Assembly: GCA_030028905.1 (NCBI GenBank)
Contig: JALDYZ010000001.1
Span: 248,001 to 312,000 of the forward strand
Length of the DNA stretch: 64,000 bases
Direction of reading: 5' to 3'
DNA from: Ferirhizobium litorale
GTDB taxonomy: Bacteria; Pseudomonadota; Alphaproteobacteria; Rhizobiales; Rhizobiaceae
The position numbers and the translations under genes were made by a program. A model generated the notes under the pieces. That model saw nothing but the letters and a program-made list of their open reading frames with translations. It did not search any database and had not been told where the DNA came from. Of this stretch, positions 52,978 through 63,029 are shown in pieces (the first letter of the stretch is position 1; every line of letters starts with the position of its first letter).

Positions 52978-53974
52978 CCGTGCTGCTGTCGAAGCTCGGC
53001 AGCGCCGCGAACAGCTCGACGGATCTCAACCGGGCATCCATGTCGTGGATCGGCAGGGAGATGATCAGTTCGTCCGCGCCCGTCTCCTTCAGGAAGCCCT
53101 GGAGCCTCGCCTCCGCCGTCTGCGGCGATCCGACGACGGCGTAGCGCAGCGTGTGCTCCACCATCGTCCGCTCGTGGTCGCTCCACAAACCGTCCATGGA
53201 TCTGACTGGCGGCGGAAGGGGACCCGGAGTCCCTCGCCGCAGGGCGGTGAAGGATTGCTGCATCGAGGTGAAGAGATACTCGGCCTCGGCATCGCTATCT
53301 GCGGCGGCGGCCATCACGCCGACCATGACATGCGGCTTGTCGAGGAACTTCGATGGCGTGAAGCGTTCGCGATAGATCTCGAGCGCGGTGAGCAGCATGT
53401 CGGGTGCGAAATGGGAAGCAAACGCAAAGGGCAGGCCCAGCATGCCGGCAAGATGGGCGCTGTAGTGGCTTGAACCGAGCAGCCAGACCGGCACGTTGCT
53501 GCCCATGCCGGGCACGGCGATGATCTGCTGGTTTTCCGCGGCAGGGCCGAGCAGCGCAATCAGATCAATCACGTCCTGGGGAAAATTGTTGGCTGCGGCC
53601 TCGAGATTGCGCCGGAGAGCGCGCGCCGTGTTCATGTCGGTGCCCGGCGCGCGGCCCAGGCCAAGGTCGATGCGGCCCGGATAGAGCGCTTCCAGCGTAC
53701 CGAACTGCTCGGCGATCACCAGCGGCGAGTGGTTGGGCAACATGATGCCGCCGGAGCCGACGCGGATGCGGCTGGTTCCGGCCGCCACATGCGAGATGAC
53801 GATCGAGGTCGCAGCGCTGGCAATTCCACGCATGCCGTGATGTTCCGCCAGCCAGAAGCGTTTGAAGCCTTTGGCTTCCGCTACCTGTGCCAGGCGTCGC
53901 GAATTCTCGAGCGATTGCGAGACGTTGCCGTCAGCGGTGATGGGGGAGAGATCGAGGATGGAAAAGGCTACCAT
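52967..53974 (-). CDS. LLM-class flavin-dependent monooxygenase (MsnO8-type)
   Basis: 335 residues from the ATG at 53974; the frame is open upstream but without coding character. Luciferase-like motifs: [78 protein letters not shown], typical of the alkanal-monooxygenase-like single-subunit group. It uses reduced flavin and oxygen; substrate unknown. Confidence 0.9.
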   Translation of the reverse strand: MVAFSILDLSPITADGNVSQSLENSRRLAQVAEAKGFKRFWLAEHHGMRGIASAATSIVISHVAAGTSRIRVGSGGIMLPNHSPLVIAEQFGTLEALYPGRIDLGLGRAPGTDMNTARALRRNLEAAANNFPQDVIDLIALLGPAAENQQIIAVPGMGSNVPVWLLGSSHYSAHLAGMLGLPFAFASHFAPDMLLTALEIYRERFTPSKFLDKPHVMVGVMAAAADSDAEAEYLFTSMQQSFTALRRGTPGPLPPPVRSMDGLWSDHERTMVEHTLRYAVVGSPQTAEARLQGFLKETGADELIISLPIHDMDARLRSVELFAALPSFDSSTVTG

Positions 53975-54253
53975 GCTGAAACCCGGATTGGCGACGCAGC
54001 CGTCGCTGAAGGAGGAACGCTCTATGTAGGGACCGCAACGGGCGATCCCAAACCCGGATTGCAAAAATGTTTTTGCAGTCCGCGACCGCTTCTTCTCACG
54101 GCTGGCCTTTAAGGGTTGCCGGCAAGCTCCTGGTCCGCGCCCGCTTCTGGCAACTGCAGGTATCGGGCGCCATGCTGCCACTGCCTTCGTCGAGCACAAA
54201 TGAAAGAAGGCGCGCCGGACAAGCGCGCCTCTTTACAAAATCGGCTGCCGGCT

Positions 54254-56566
54254 TCAGCTCGCGCGGCGCCAGCGTTCCTCGACTGGAGTGTGGTCGTGGG
54301 TCGGGGCGAGCACGAACTGGCCAATTCGACCGTCCATTTCGCCGGCTTCGGCGGCCAGCTTGTGAACCGCCGCGGTGGTTTCCTCGACCATGGCGGCATT
54401 CTGCTGGGTCATGGCGTCGAGTTCGCCAACGGCGGAGTTGATCTCCTTCAGCGTCTCGGCCTCTTCGCGGGTCGAATCCATGATCTCCCGGATCTGTCCG
54501 TTGATCTCCGCCACCCGGTCGCCGATGCCGCGCAAAGCCGTACCGGCTTTCTCGACCAGTGCGACGCCGTGTTCTACCTCGCCTGTGGATTTGGTCAGCA
54601 GAGTGCTGATTTCCTTGGCCGCAGTGGCCGAGCGCTGCGCGAGCTCGCGCACTTCCTGGGCGACCACCGCAAATCCACGACCGGATTCCCCGGCGCGCGC
54701 CGCCTCCACCCCGGCGTTGAGCGCCAGCAGGTTGGTCTGGAAGGCGATCTCGTCGATGACCGAGATGATCTGGTTAATCTGGCGCGACGACGCCTGGATC
54801 GCCTCCATGGCCGCGATCGTGTCCTGCATGACGCGACCGGATTGGTCGGTCTCGCCACGGGCATCCCCCGCCAGCTTCGCCGCCTGCTCGGCGCGGGCGA
54901 TCTGCGTGCGCACGGATTGGGTGATGGCGCTGATGGCGCTTGCGGTCTCGGTGAGCGAGGCTGCCTGCCGTTCCGTGCGCCCCGAAAGCTGATCGGCGCC
55001 GGCCCGCATTTCCGTGGTTCCCTCGCGCACCGCGGCAGAGTTGCCGCCGATGGCCGACATGGTGTCGCTCAGCGTCGCGAGCGCGGTGTTGAAATTGATG
55101 CGCAGGCTTTCGAGATCCTCGGGGAAGGTGCGCTCGATCCGGTAGGCGAGGTCGCCGTTGGCAAGCCGTCCGAGTCCTTCGTCCAGTGCCCCGACAACGT
55201 CCTGCAGCGTGCGAGCCTCGGCTTCGCGCTCGGCCATGCGGCTCTGGCGTTCCGTCTCAGCCTGGCGGCGGGCTTCACTGCTTGTCGCCTCGAGTTGCCT
55301 TTGCTCCACGAGTGAGGTGCGGAAGCGCTCCAGTGCCCGCGCCATGGTGCCGATCTCGTCGTTGCGCGTCTGGTTGCCGATCTCGGTTTCCAGCTTGCCA
55401 TCGGCGACGTCCCGGGTAATGCGCGAAAGACGGGTCAGCGGCGCGAATAGCCGGCCGGTGATGATCCAGGTCGCGAGCGCCTGCACGGCAAGCACGCCGA
55501 TGCCGATCATCGTCAGCAGGCCGGCGATTTCCAGCGACCCGGCGGCAAGGTCGCGGTTGAGCGTGCTTTCGACCACCAGGAAGGTTTCGCCGCTCGCGGA
55601 AACCGGGCGGGAATAGGCCCGCGCCGGACCGTCCGGCCGTTCGAACGCGTCGACGGACATGGCGGCGTTCTTGAGCGCTGCCGCTGCAAATCCGAAAGGT
55701 GCGGCGTCGACTGCCGCCAGCTTGCCGTCGCTGTTCAGGCCGATGACGCTGCCGTCGGCATTGACGATATTGGAGCGCTGGGAACTGCCGGCATCGAGCC
55801 CCTTGGCAAGGATCTGCTCCACAACGTCGTTGCGGACCTGGAACAGGATGTAGCCCTTGGCGGCGCCCATGCGAATGATCGGAACGCCGAAGGCGATCGA
55901 AGACGCGCCCGACTTGGCATCCACTTTGAGCCCGGAGAAGGCTGCGGGGGCGGAGTCTTCCTTTGCCTCGGCGGCATTGGCGGCCGCGCGGCCGAAGGCG
56001 ATACCGAAGCCGCTTTCGGCCCAGGGACCGGTTGCGAGGTTTTCCGCAAATGCGCCGGTCTTGCGGTAGGAATAGATGACGTTTCCATCCGTATCGGCGA
56101 TCAGTACGTCGCTGAAGGGCGAGCCGTTGAGGAAGCGTGCCACATCGCCCTGCGCCTTTTCGTGAGCGGAGTAGTAGAAGCCGCTCGGCCCCTCGGGCTT
56201 GATCAGTTTTTCACGTTCGCCAGCCGGATGTGGATTGTTGGTGACGAAGACGTCCAGCAGTTCCGCGCGGGCGGTGCCCTGTGTCTTGTCCATGGTCTTC
56301 CAGCCGCTCCGCAGCGAGACGATCGACATCTGCAAGGCCTCGATCCTTGCGATCGATTCCGCCTGATTTTCCAACTGGAGCAACTGATCGTGCAGCATGT
56401 CGCCACGGAAGGTTAGGACGCCGCCCATCGAACTCGCCGCCTGGCGCTGAAAGACACTGCTGCTGCTCGTATAGGCGAGCGTTGCCAACACGCTGACAGC
56501 CAAGGTCGTCAGCAGTAGAAACATCGCGATGATCTTGAACGACAGGGAATGGAACCGTTGAGGCAT
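54254..56566 (-). CDS. Methyl-accepting chemotaxis protein
   Basis: 770 residues from the ATG at 56566. Helix 1 (SFKIIAMFLLLTTLAVSVLATLAY), a periplasmic sensor of about 300 residues with a Cache-like layout, helix 2 (LEIAGLLTMIGIGVLAVQALATWII), HAMP (RLFAPLTRLSRITRDVADG), and a cytoplasmic hairpin with the invariant tip EIAFQTNLLALNAGVEAARAGESGRGFAVVAQEVRELA in pieces. No NWETF-type C-terminal CheR pentapeptide (ends VEERWRRAS). It reports a periplasmic ligand to CheA. Ligand unknown. Confidence 0.95.
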   Translation of the reverse strand: MPQRFHSLSFKIIAMFLLLTTLAVSVLATLAYTSSSSVFQRQAASSMGGVLTFRGDMLHDQLLQLENQAESIARIEALQMSIVSLRSGWKTMDKTQGTARAELLDVFVTNNPHPAGEREKLIKPEGPSGFYYSAHEKAQGDVARFLNGSPFSDVLIADTDGNVIYSYRKTGAFAENLATGPWAESGFGIAFGRAAANAAEAKEDSAPAAFSGLKVDAKSGASSIAFGVPIIRMGAAKGYILFQVRNDVVEQILAKGLDAGSSQRSNIVNADGSVIGLNSDGKLAAVDAAPFGFAAAALKNAAMSVDAFERPDGPARAYSRPVSASGETFLVVESTLNRDLAAGSLEIAGLLTMIGIGVLAVQALATWIITGRLFAPLTRLSRITRDVADGKLETEIGNQTRNDEIGTMARALERFRTSLVEQRQLEATSSEARRQAETERQSRMAEREAEARTLQDVVGALDEGLGRLANGDLAYRIERTFPEDLESLRINFNTALATLSDTMSAIGGNSAAVREGTTEMRAGADQLSGRTERQAASLTETASAISAITQSVRTQIARAEQAAKLAGDARGETDQSGRVMQDTIAAMEAIQASSRQINQIISVIDEIAFQTNLLALNAGVEAARAGESGRGFAVVAQEVRELAQRSATAAKEISTLLTKSTGEVEHGVALVEKAGTALRGIGDRVAEINGQIREIMDSTREEAETLKEINSAVGELDAMTQQNAAMVEETTAAVHKLAAEAGEMDGRIGQFVLAPTHDHTPVEERWRRAS

Positions 56567-56834
56567 GTTCAGAACCCGAAATCTCAAATTAAAACAAAAT
56601 GACTCCGGCGCCCGTTGTCTGCTGGAACCGCAATCATGACCGATTGAACTGGACATCGGTCGGAAGCGTCATCTTCCGGTCGTCGCCACTTTATTGTCGC
56701 ATTCTGGTTCGCCGTCCCTTAATTCGTCGTAAACGGTGCGCCGCGTGGTTTCCGTCCGCCATCGCCTGACTGCGATGTTTTTGTTTTGTTCACAATTTGC
56801 TGGCAAGGATCGATACGTACAGATAGGGTGACGC

Positions 56835-57347
56835 ATGCAGACGACGATTCGTATCATCGGGATTGACCCGGGCCTTCGCCGCACCGGCTGGGGCGTCATC
56901 GAGACACTCGGTAACTCGTTGAAGTTTGTCGCCTCCGGTACGGTCACGTCCGACGGCGACATGGATCTTGCGTCGCGGCTCAGGCAATTGCACGACGGGC
57001 TCGCCGACATCGTTCACGCGTATCGGCCGCACGAGGCGGCGGTGGAGCAGACCTTCGTCAACAAGGATGCGGTCGCGACGCTCAAGCTTGGGCAGGCCCG
57101 CGGCATCGCCATGCTGGTGCCGGCGCGCGCAGGTTTGCCGGTTGCCGAATACGCGCCGAATGCGGTCAAGAAGTCGGTGATCGGCGTCGGCCACGGCGAA
57201 AAGCAGCAGATCCACATGATGCTGAAGATCCTGATGCCCAAGGCCGAATTCAAGGGCAACGACGCCGCCGACGCGTTGGCGATCGCCATCTGCCACGCCC
57301 ACAATCGCGGCGCATCGCGCCTGCGCCAAGTTGCGCTGGTCAGCTAG
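56835..57347 (+). CDS. ruvC: Holliday-junction resolvase RuvC
   Basis: 170 residues. Catalytic acidic residues in the expected places: [15 protein letters not shown] (Asp near 10), [13 protein letters not shown] (Glu) and [16 protein letters not shown] (Asp pair). It cuts four-way junctions bound by RuvAB. Normal length. ruvC is separated from ruvA by a toxin-antitoxin pair. Confidence 0.95.
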   Translation: MQTTIRIIGIDPGLRRTGWGVIETLGNSLKFVASGTVTSDGDMDLASRLRQLHDGLADIVHAYRPHEAAVEQTFVNKDAVATLKLGQARGIAMLVPARAGLPVAEYAPNAVKKSVIGVGHGEKQQIHMMLKILMPKAEFKGNDAADALAIAICHAHNRGASRLRQVALVS

Positions 57348-57380
57348 ATGTTCTTGACCTGTTCTCGTGTCGTTGATAAG

Positions 57381-57399
57381 TAATACCTCGGAGGTATTA
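57381..57399. promoter_or_regulatory. Palindromic operator over the vapB ribosome-binding site
   Basis: TAATACCT, centre CGG, AGGTATTA: perfect 8-bp arms ending 2 bp before the antitoxin ATG and containing its GGAGGT ribosome-binding site. AbrB-type antitoxins commonly bind such sites to repress their own operon. Confidence 0.65.
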
Positions 57400-57401
57400 C
57401 C

Positions 57402-57665
57402 ATGCGTGTGACGGAAAAAGGCCAAGTGACCATTCCGAAGGAAATTCGTGATCGTCTGAAGATTGGTCCAGGCTCTCAGGTCGAGTTCATCCCGGATGAC
57501 AAGGGCGCAAGGTTGGTCGTCGTTTCCGGCAATCTGGATGACTCCAGGGAGGACTTCGCGGCGTGGCTCAAGAGTATGAGTGGTACATTTGACACCGGAG
57601 GCATGACGGCTGACGAATTCATGGAGTGGTTGAGGGGGCCACGCGATGAACTCGGTCCTCGTTGA
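57402..57665 (+). CDS. AbrB/SpoVT-type antitoxin (VapB-like)
   Basis: 87 residues. N-terminal swapped-hairpin DNA-binding domain (MRVTEKGQVTIPKEIRDRLKIGPGSQVEF), then an acidic, helical C-terminus (MTADEFMEWLRGP) that should wrap the toxin. Its end overlaps the PIN toxin start by 20 bp. Neutralises the toxin and represses the operon with it. Confidence 0.9.
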   Translation: MRVTEKGQVTIPKEIRDRLKIGPGSQVEFIPDDKGARLVVVSGNLDDSREDFAAWLKSMSGTFDTGGMTADEFMEWLRGPRDELGPR

Positions 57666-58062
57666 CACCAATGTCTTCATCGATGTCTTCGGGCCAGAGA
57701 ACCCATTCAAGGAGTGGTCGACCCGTGCGCTGATCTCTCTCAGGGGGACGGCGCAGTTTATTCTTACCCCTATTGTCTGGGCCGAACTCGCTAGTGTAGC
57801 CCCCAGCGAGGAGGCGCTCATGCTGGTGCTCGCTCGGCTTAACCTTGTGCGCGAGCCGTTGCCGTTTTCCGCCGCATATCGAGCGGGTCTGGCACATGTG
57901 CAGTATCGGCGGGGCGGTGGAAGTCGTGAGCGAACATTGCCGGACTTTTTCATCGGCGCTCACGCCACTGTTCGTTCACATCGACTGCTGACGCGCGACG
58001 CTTCGCGCTACCGCTCATATTTCCCCACGCTCGACATCATCGCACCCGACACCCATCCCTGA
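57646..58062 (+). CDS. PIN-domain RNase toxin (VapC-like)
   Basis: 138 residues. PIN acidic residues: Asp in VDTNVFIDVFG (N-terminus), Glu in the middle (WAELA), and LPDFFIGAHATVRSHRLLTRDASRY with two Asp near residues 100-115. VapC toxins cleave tRNA or rRNA when the antitoxin is lost. Inserted, with its antitoxin, between ruvC and ruvA; ruvA starts 12 bp after its stop. Confidence 0.9.
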   Translation: MNSVLVDTNVFIDVFGPENPFKEWSTRALISLRGTAQFILTPIVWAELASVAPSEEALMLVLARLNLVREPLPFSAAYRAGLAHVQYRRGGGSRERTLPDFFIGAHATVRSHRLLTRDASRYRSYFPTLDIIAPDTHP

Positions 58063-58074
58063 CGGAACTTTTTC

Positions 58075-58692
58075 ATGATCGGCAAACTCAAAGGCACTAT
58101 CGAGGAAATCGGCGACGACTACGTGCTCGTCGACGTGCACGGCGTCTGTTATGTCGCCCATTGCTCGGCGCGCACTCTCTCGAAGCTCGGTTCTGTCGGT
58201 GAGGCGGTGGTGCTCTTCATCGAGACTTACGTGCGCGAGGACCAGTTGAAGCTCTTCGGCTTTCTGTCAGGGCTGGAGCGCGAGTGGTTCAACTTGCTGC
58301 AGAGCGTTCAGGGCGTCGGTTCGCGGGTTGCGCTCGGCGTGTTGTCGACGCTGGCGCCCTCCGATCTCGCCAATGCCATCGCGTTGCAGGACAGGGCGGC
58401 GATTGCGCGCGCACCGGGCGTCGGGCCGAAGGTCGCAACCCGCATCGTGACCGAATTGAAAAACAAGGCGCCGGCTTTTGCCGGCGAGGCGTCCGGCACG
58501 ATCGGGCTCAAGCAGGAACTGGGCGAAGGCGTGGCGCCGACCGCGGTTGCCGATGCGGTCTCGGCACTCACCAACCTCGGCTATTCGCGCGACCAGGCGG
58601 CAAGCGCCGTGGCGCTGGCCTTGAAAGCAGCCGGCGAGGAGCCCGACAGCGGCAAACTGATCAGGCTGGGGCTGAAGGAGTTGGCTCGGTGA
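58075..58692 (+). CDS. ruvA: Holliday-junction DNA-binding protein RuvA
   Basis: 205 residues: an N-terminal OB-fold ([26 protein letters not shown]), a double helix-hairpin-helix region ([18 protein letters not shown] and [22 protein letters not shown]), and a C-terminal domain that contacts RuvB ([17 protein letters not shown]). It binds four-way junctions and recruits RuvB. Confidence 0.95.
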   Translation: MIGKLKGTIEEIGDDYVLVDVHGVCYVAHCSARTLSKLGSVGEAVVLFIETYVREDQLKLFGFLSGLEREWFNLLQSVQGVGSRVALGVLSTLAPSDLANAIALQDRAAIARAPGVGPKVATRIVTELKNKAPAFAGEASGTIGLKQELGEGVAPTAVADAVSALTNLGYSRDQAASAVALALKAAGEEPDSGKLIRLGLKELAR

Positions 58693-58845
58693 GTTTGCCT
58701 GTTTTGATTATTTCAACGTCGCAGGTTATGTCAGTGTCTCGCCGATAGCCTGACCGACGGGGAGCCTGGCGCACCGCGGGCGTTGGCCGTTCCTGGATCA
58801 ATGCCCGATCCGCGGGCACGACACGAAAGAATTGGAACTGCTGGC

Positions 58846-59886
58846 ATGAATGATACCGCCCGCCTCATATCCCCGGAAAAGCGCGGAGAGGACATCGACG
58901 CGACGATGCGTCCGCAGACGCTGGACGATTTTACCGGCCAGGCCGAAGCGCGCGCCAACCTCAAGGTCTTCATCGAGGCGGCGAAAAATCGCGGCGAGGC
59001 GCTCGACCACGTACTCTTCGTCGGGCCGCCCGGTCTCGGCAAGACGACGCTGGCGCAGATCATGGCCAAGGAACTGGGTGTCAACTTCCGTTCCACCTCG
59101 GGGCCCGTGATCGCCAAGGCAGGCGATCTCGCGGCGCTGCTGACCAACCTCGAGGAGCGTGACGTGCTCTTCATCGACGAGATCCACCGGCTCAATCCTG
59201 CCGTCGAGGAAATCCTTTATCCGGCGATGGAGGACTACCAGCTCGATCTCATCATCGGCGAGGGACCGGCGGCGCGTTCGGTCAAGATCGATCTGGCCAA
59301 GTTCACGCTGGTGGCTGCCACCACCCGGCTCGGACTGCTGACGACGCCGCTGCGCGATCGCTTCGGCATTCCGGTGCGACTCAGCTTTTATACGGTCGAG
59401 GAACTGGAACTGATCGTGCGGCGCGGCGCGCGGCTGATGAACCTGCCGATGACCGACGATGGCGCGCGCGAGATTGCCCGCCGTGCCCGCGGTACACCGC
59501 GCATCGCCGGACGGCTCCTGCGCCGCGTGCGCGATTTCGCCGAAGTGGCGCGGGCCGAGGCGGTGACCCGCGAGATCGCCGACGAGGCCCTGACCCGCCT
59601 TCTGGTGGACAAGATGGGCTTCGACCAGCTCGACCGCCGCTATCTTACCATGATAGCTCACAATTTCGCCGGTGGCCCGGTCGGCATCGAGACGATCGCC
59701 GCCGGTCTTTCCGAACCGCGCGATGCGATCGAGGACATCATCGAGCCCTACATGATCCAGCAGGGGTTCATCCAGCGTACGCCGCGCGGCCGGGTGCTCA
59801 CCGCCAATGCCTGGAAGCATCTAGGACTGACGCCGCCGAAGGATATCGAGGCCACTCAGTTCCGCCTGACGCTCGAGGATGATTGA
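58846..59886 (+). CDS. ruvB: Holliday-junction branch-migration motor RuvB
   Basis: 346 residues from the ATG at 58846 ([16 protein letters not shown]). AAA+ ATPase with [11 protein letters not shown], Walker [18 protein letters not shown], Walker [11 protein letters not shown], sensor [18 protein letters not shown], and a winged-helix C-terminus. It lies 153 bp downstream of ruvA. Confidence 0.96.
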   Translation: MNDTARLISPEKRGEDIDATMRPQTLDDFTGQAEARANLKVFIEAAKNRGEALDHVLFVGPPGLGKTTLAQIMAKELGVNFRSTSGPVIAKAGDLAALLTNLEERDVLFIDEIHRLNPAVEEILYPAMEDYQLDLIIGEGPAARSVKIDLAKFTLVAATTRLGLLTTPLRDRFGIPVRLSFYTVEELELIVRRGARLMNLPMTDDGAREIARRARGTPRIAGRLLRRVRDFAEVARAEAVTREIADEALTRLLVDKMGFDQLDRRYLTMIAHNFAGGPVGIETIAAGLSEPRDAIEDIIEPYMIQQGFIQRTPRGRVLTANAWKHLGLTPPKDIEATQFRLTLEDD

Positions 59887-59933
59887 GTGTTCAGGCGGCG
59901 CAATCTCCGGGAGTCTCTGCTGCCCGGGTAGAA

Positions 59934-60833
59934 CTACTGCTGCGGCAGGAACTCGCAAACGGTCCGTTCCAGTAAGGGCCATCCGCCCGGTTGCCAGCCC
60001 AGCTCGCGGAGCTTTGCCGTCGCCATCTCGCTTCCCGGAACGAGGGCGGCCGCGTCTGGCAGGGCATGGGGGCAGCCGGTCACTTCGCGGACGATGCCCA
60101 GTAGATCCCGACGATCGACGATCAGGTCGGAAACATTGAAGACCTCGCCGTCGACGGTGCGGGGGTCGGATTCCAGAACCGCCCGCACGGCGTACGCTAC
60201 GTCCTGCCCATGTACTTCGGTGCCGACGCGCGGTGCGACCGGTCTGTCGGCGAGATAGTCTTTGAAGAGATCCTGCCATTTGTGCCGCTTTCCGTTGCCT
60301 GCGGCGCCATAGACCCCGGTGATCCGGAGCGACGTGGTCACGAAACCGGGCCGGGCAAGGGCGCGAAGTTCCTCCTCGGCCGAAAGCTTGATAATTCCGT
60401 ACAGAGTGTCGGGATGCACCGGGGTCGTCTCCTCCAGCGCCGCCGCATTCTCTAGCGGTGTCCCGTAGACAGCGCGGCTCGAGAGGAAGACGCAACGTCG
60501 AACGCTGCTACTGCACGCCTCCTGGAAGAGCCGCGCCGTGCCTTGAAGATTGGCGCGCACGAAACCGGCCGGATCATCGCCTTCGCCGCCGCGGTACCGC
60601 CCCTCGATGTGCTCGAAGGCGGCATGGACGAAGTGGTCGATGCCGGCGAAGGCTGCTTGCTGGTCGAGAGCAGGGTCGAGACCAAGCGGAAGGTAGCCAA
60701 CCGGCCTGGAAAAGAAATCCGGCGGGGGAGGGGTCCGACTGCCGATCGTTACGGTATAGCCGGCGGAAAGCAGGCCCTCGACAATGAAACGGCCGACGAA
60801 ACCCGTGCCGCCGGAGACGAGAGCCCTGCTCAC
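59934..60833 (-). CDS. sqdC: SqdC-like epimerase/reductase of sulfolipid synthesis
   Basis: 299 residues, extended SDR: VSGGTGFVGRFIVEGLLSAGY nucleotide loop, SSRAVYG active Ser region, and TLYGIIKLSAEEELRAL with Tyr and Lys. Its ATG overlaps the GT8 gene by 4 bp. Third gene of the set B-D-C, the order known in Sinorhizobium/Rhodobacter. SqdC is required for sulfolipid output though its exact step is unclear. The symbol depends on this context. Confidence 0.75.
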   Translation of the reverse strand: MSRALVSGGTGFVGRFIVEGLLSAGYTVTIGSRTPPPPDFFSRPVGYLPLGLDPALDQQAAFAGIDHFVHAAFEHIEGRYRGGEGDDPAGFVRANLQGTARLFQEACSSSVRRCVFLSSRAVYGTPLENAAALEETTPVHPDTLYGIIKLSAEEELRALARPGFVTTSLRITGVYGAAGNGKRHKWQDLFKDYLADRPVAPRVGTEVHGQDVAYAVRAVLESDPRTVDGEVFNVSDLIVDRRDLLGIVREVTGCPHALPDAAALVPGSEMATAKLRELGWQPGGWPLLERTVCEFLPQQ

Positions 60834-61651
60834 GACTTTTCCGGATTGGGCAGGCTTGCGATGTCCGGAATCTCGGAGCCGTTGAAGAATGCCTGCCAGA
60901 GCTCGATGAGCGGTCGCAGCCTATCGGTCTTCGGATGATCCGCCTCCCAGGGCTTTTCATACTGGTAGTGCAGTATCGAAATGCTCTTCCAGTCCCAGAG
61001 TTCCGGCAGGTTGAACCAGACGTACTGCAGCATATTCATCGTCACAGGCAGGCCATGCCAGTCCGGGAAGAAGGTTTCGAGAAAGGTCTGGTCGGTCCGA
61101 CGCCAGAAGGCACCCGGCTGGTCGAGATGCGCGAGCATTGCGTTGAAGGTCGGGCGCGACGGCCTGGCGACGAAGACACCGGAATTCAATCGCTGGAAGT
61201 CCGAGAGTCCCTCGTAGACGTTGGGGGCGGCAGAAAACTCCGGATAGCCGAAGAAACGATCGATGTTTCTGAGCACGAGCGCATCGGCATCGATGAAGAT
61301 GCAGCGATCGTATTCAGTCAACTCCCAAAGCCGCAGCTTGCATAAATTGTCCAGCGGCGAGTGGAAGTCCGGCTTGCGGCCCTTGGTGAAGGGGGCGGCG
61401 GAATGCAGGTTGCCCCGCGCATGGCGATGGTTGAAGGCATCGGAGAGCGGCAAGTGGTCGACACTGGTGAAGCGGCATCCGAGCGCCGCAAGCGGCGCCA
61501 GCCGGGTCGGTTCGACCGCACCCGTGTGCAGTACGACGATGTCAGCTTCCGTCGCGGTCAACCGGATCGACCGGGCAAGCGCGGTGGCGCCCTTTGCGTA
61601 GTCGTCATTGGTGACCAGGGTGACGAAGGCGCGCTTTCTGCCGCGATCCAT
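60830..61651 (-). CDS. sqdD: GT8-family glycosyltransferase, SqdD-like
   Basis: 273 residues, glycogenin-like GT8: FVTLVTNDDYAKGATALARSIRLT start, FIDADALVLRNIDRFF with the metal-binding DxD, and NSGVFVARPSRPTF. In the sqdBDC operon this enzyme transfers sulfoquinovose from UDP to diacylglycerol. It lies 30 bp after sqdB and overlaps the next gene by 4 bp. Confidence 0.82.
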   Translation of the reverse strand: MDRGRKRAFVTLVTNDDYAKGATALARSIRLTATEADIVVLHTGAVEPTRLAPLAALGCRFTSVDHLPLSDAFNHRHARGNLHSAAPFTKGRKPDFHSPLDNLCKLRLWELTEYDRCIFIDADALVLRNIDRFFGYPEFSAAPNVYEGLSDFQRLNSGVFVARPSRPTFNAMLAHLDQPGAFWRRTDQTFLETFFPDWHGLPVTMNMLQYVWFNLPELWDWKSISILHYQYEKPWEADHPKTDRLRPLIELWQAFFNGSEIPDIASLPNPEKS

Positions 61652-61681
61652 GTGAAGTCCTCCCGCTCTTGCGGTGCGCCG

Positions 61682-62905
61682 CTACGACACCGACCTCAGA
61701 CGAACGCCTTCCGGATCGTGATTGAGCGTGGGCGCTATGTCGCGGGTCCAGGCGGAAACCGCCGGCACCCGTGAGCGGTCGACACGATGGGCGTATTTCT
61801 TCGCCACGTCGACGATCTCCCCCAACAGGCCGGATTCCAGCGTGATCGGTTCGAGCCCGAGCGCCAGGAACTTGTCGTTATCGACGATAAGCTCGTTTTC
61901 GGCGGCCTCCTTGCGCGGGTTGGGTAGCCAGGCGATCTCCGAGCCGGTCATTCTCGCAATCATTTCCGCAAGGTCGCGTACGCGATGCGTCTCGGTCATC
62001 TGGTTGAAGATCTCGACGCGGGCATTGCGTTGCGGCGGGTTCCGGAGCGCCAGTTCGATGCAGCGCACCGAGTCCTGGATATGGATGAAGGCGCGCGTCT
62101 GGCCGCCCGTGCCATGGACCGTCAGCGGATATCCGATCGCAGCCTGGATCAGGAAGCGGTTGAGGACGGTGCCGTAGTCGCCGTCATAGTCAAAGCGGTT
62201 GATCAGTTGCGGATGGCGCCGCGTCTGCTCGGTGTGGGTTCCCCAGACGATGCCCTGGTGAAGGTCGGTGATCCTCAGGCCATCGTTCTTGGCATAAAAC
62301 TGGAAAAGCAGCTGATCCAGGCACTTGGTCATATGGTAGATCGAGCCGGGATTGGCCGGGTAGAGGATCTCCTGGCTGGCCTGGCGACCGTCGGCGGTGT
62401 TGATCTGCACCGGCAGATAGCCTTCCGGGATCGCCGCGCCGACGCTGGAATAGCCGTAGACGCCCATGGTGCCCAGATGCACGAGATGGGCATCGAGGTT
62501 GAGTTCCACCATGGCGTTCAGCAGGTTGTGGGTGGCGTTGACGTTGTTGTTGACCGTATAGTTCTTGTGCCGATCGCTCTTCATCGAGTATGGCGCGGCG
62601 CGCTGCTCGGCGAAGTGGATGATGGCGTCGGGCCGGACCTCGCCGAGCCAGTTCTTGAGCAGTTCGTAGTCGCGGCCGAGATCGATGAGGTGAAAGCGGA
62701 TGCGCCGCCCGGTTTCTGCGTGCCAGATGCGGGTGCGCTCCTGGATCGAATCCATCGGCGTCAACGATTGTACGCCGAGTTCGGTGTCGATCCAGCGCCG
62801 GGAGAGATTGTCGACGATGTGGACCTCGTGGCCCTGGTCCGACAGATGCAATGCCGTCGGCCAACCAACGAACCCATCCCCACCCATCACGGCAATTTTC
62901 ATCAT
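61682..62905 (-). CDS. sqdB: UDP-sulfoquinovose synthase
   Basis: 407 residues from the ATG at 62905 with GAGGGA 7 nt upstream. SqdB-type SDR: MKIAVMGGDGFVGWPTALHLSD, then LSRRWIDTELGVQSLTP, HFAEQRAAPYSM, GTMGVYGYS and YHMTKCLDQLL (catalytic Tyr/Lys), and C-terminal LVDxxK-like stretches. It makes UDP-sulfoquinovose from UDP-glucose and sulfite. First gene of a sulfolipid (SQDG) operon. SQDG replaces phospholipids under phosphate limitation; no Pho box was identified. Confidence 0.93.
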   Translation of the reverse strand: MMKIAVMGGDGFVGWPTALHLSDQGHEVHIVDNLSRRWIDTELGVQSLTPMDSIQERTRIWHAETGRRIRFHLIDLGRDYELLKNWLGEVRPDAIIHFAEQRAAPYSMKSDRHKNYTVNNNVNATHNLLNAMVELNLDAHLVHLGTMGVYGYSSVGAAIPEGYLPVQINTADGRQASQEILYPANPGSIYHMTKCLDQLLFQFYAKNDGLRITDLHQGIVWGTHTEQTRRHPQLINRFDYDGDYGTVLNRFLIQAAIGYPLTVHGTGGQTRAFIHIQDSVRCIELALRNPPQRNARVEIFNQMTETHRVRDLAEMIARMTGSEIAWLPNPRKEAAENELIVDNDKFLALGLEPITLESGLLGEIVDVAKKYAHRVDRSRVPAVSAWTRDIAPTLNHDPEGVRLRSVS

Positions 62906-63029
62906 GGCGATTCCCTCAGGTTGACCAAGCCGTGAACGTGATAGGTGTTTTATATGACAGTCCTGCAATGCCTTGCCATTTCGCGCGCGGTGTTCCACAG
63001 AGGCGTCAAATCGACGCGGAGAATGAAGG

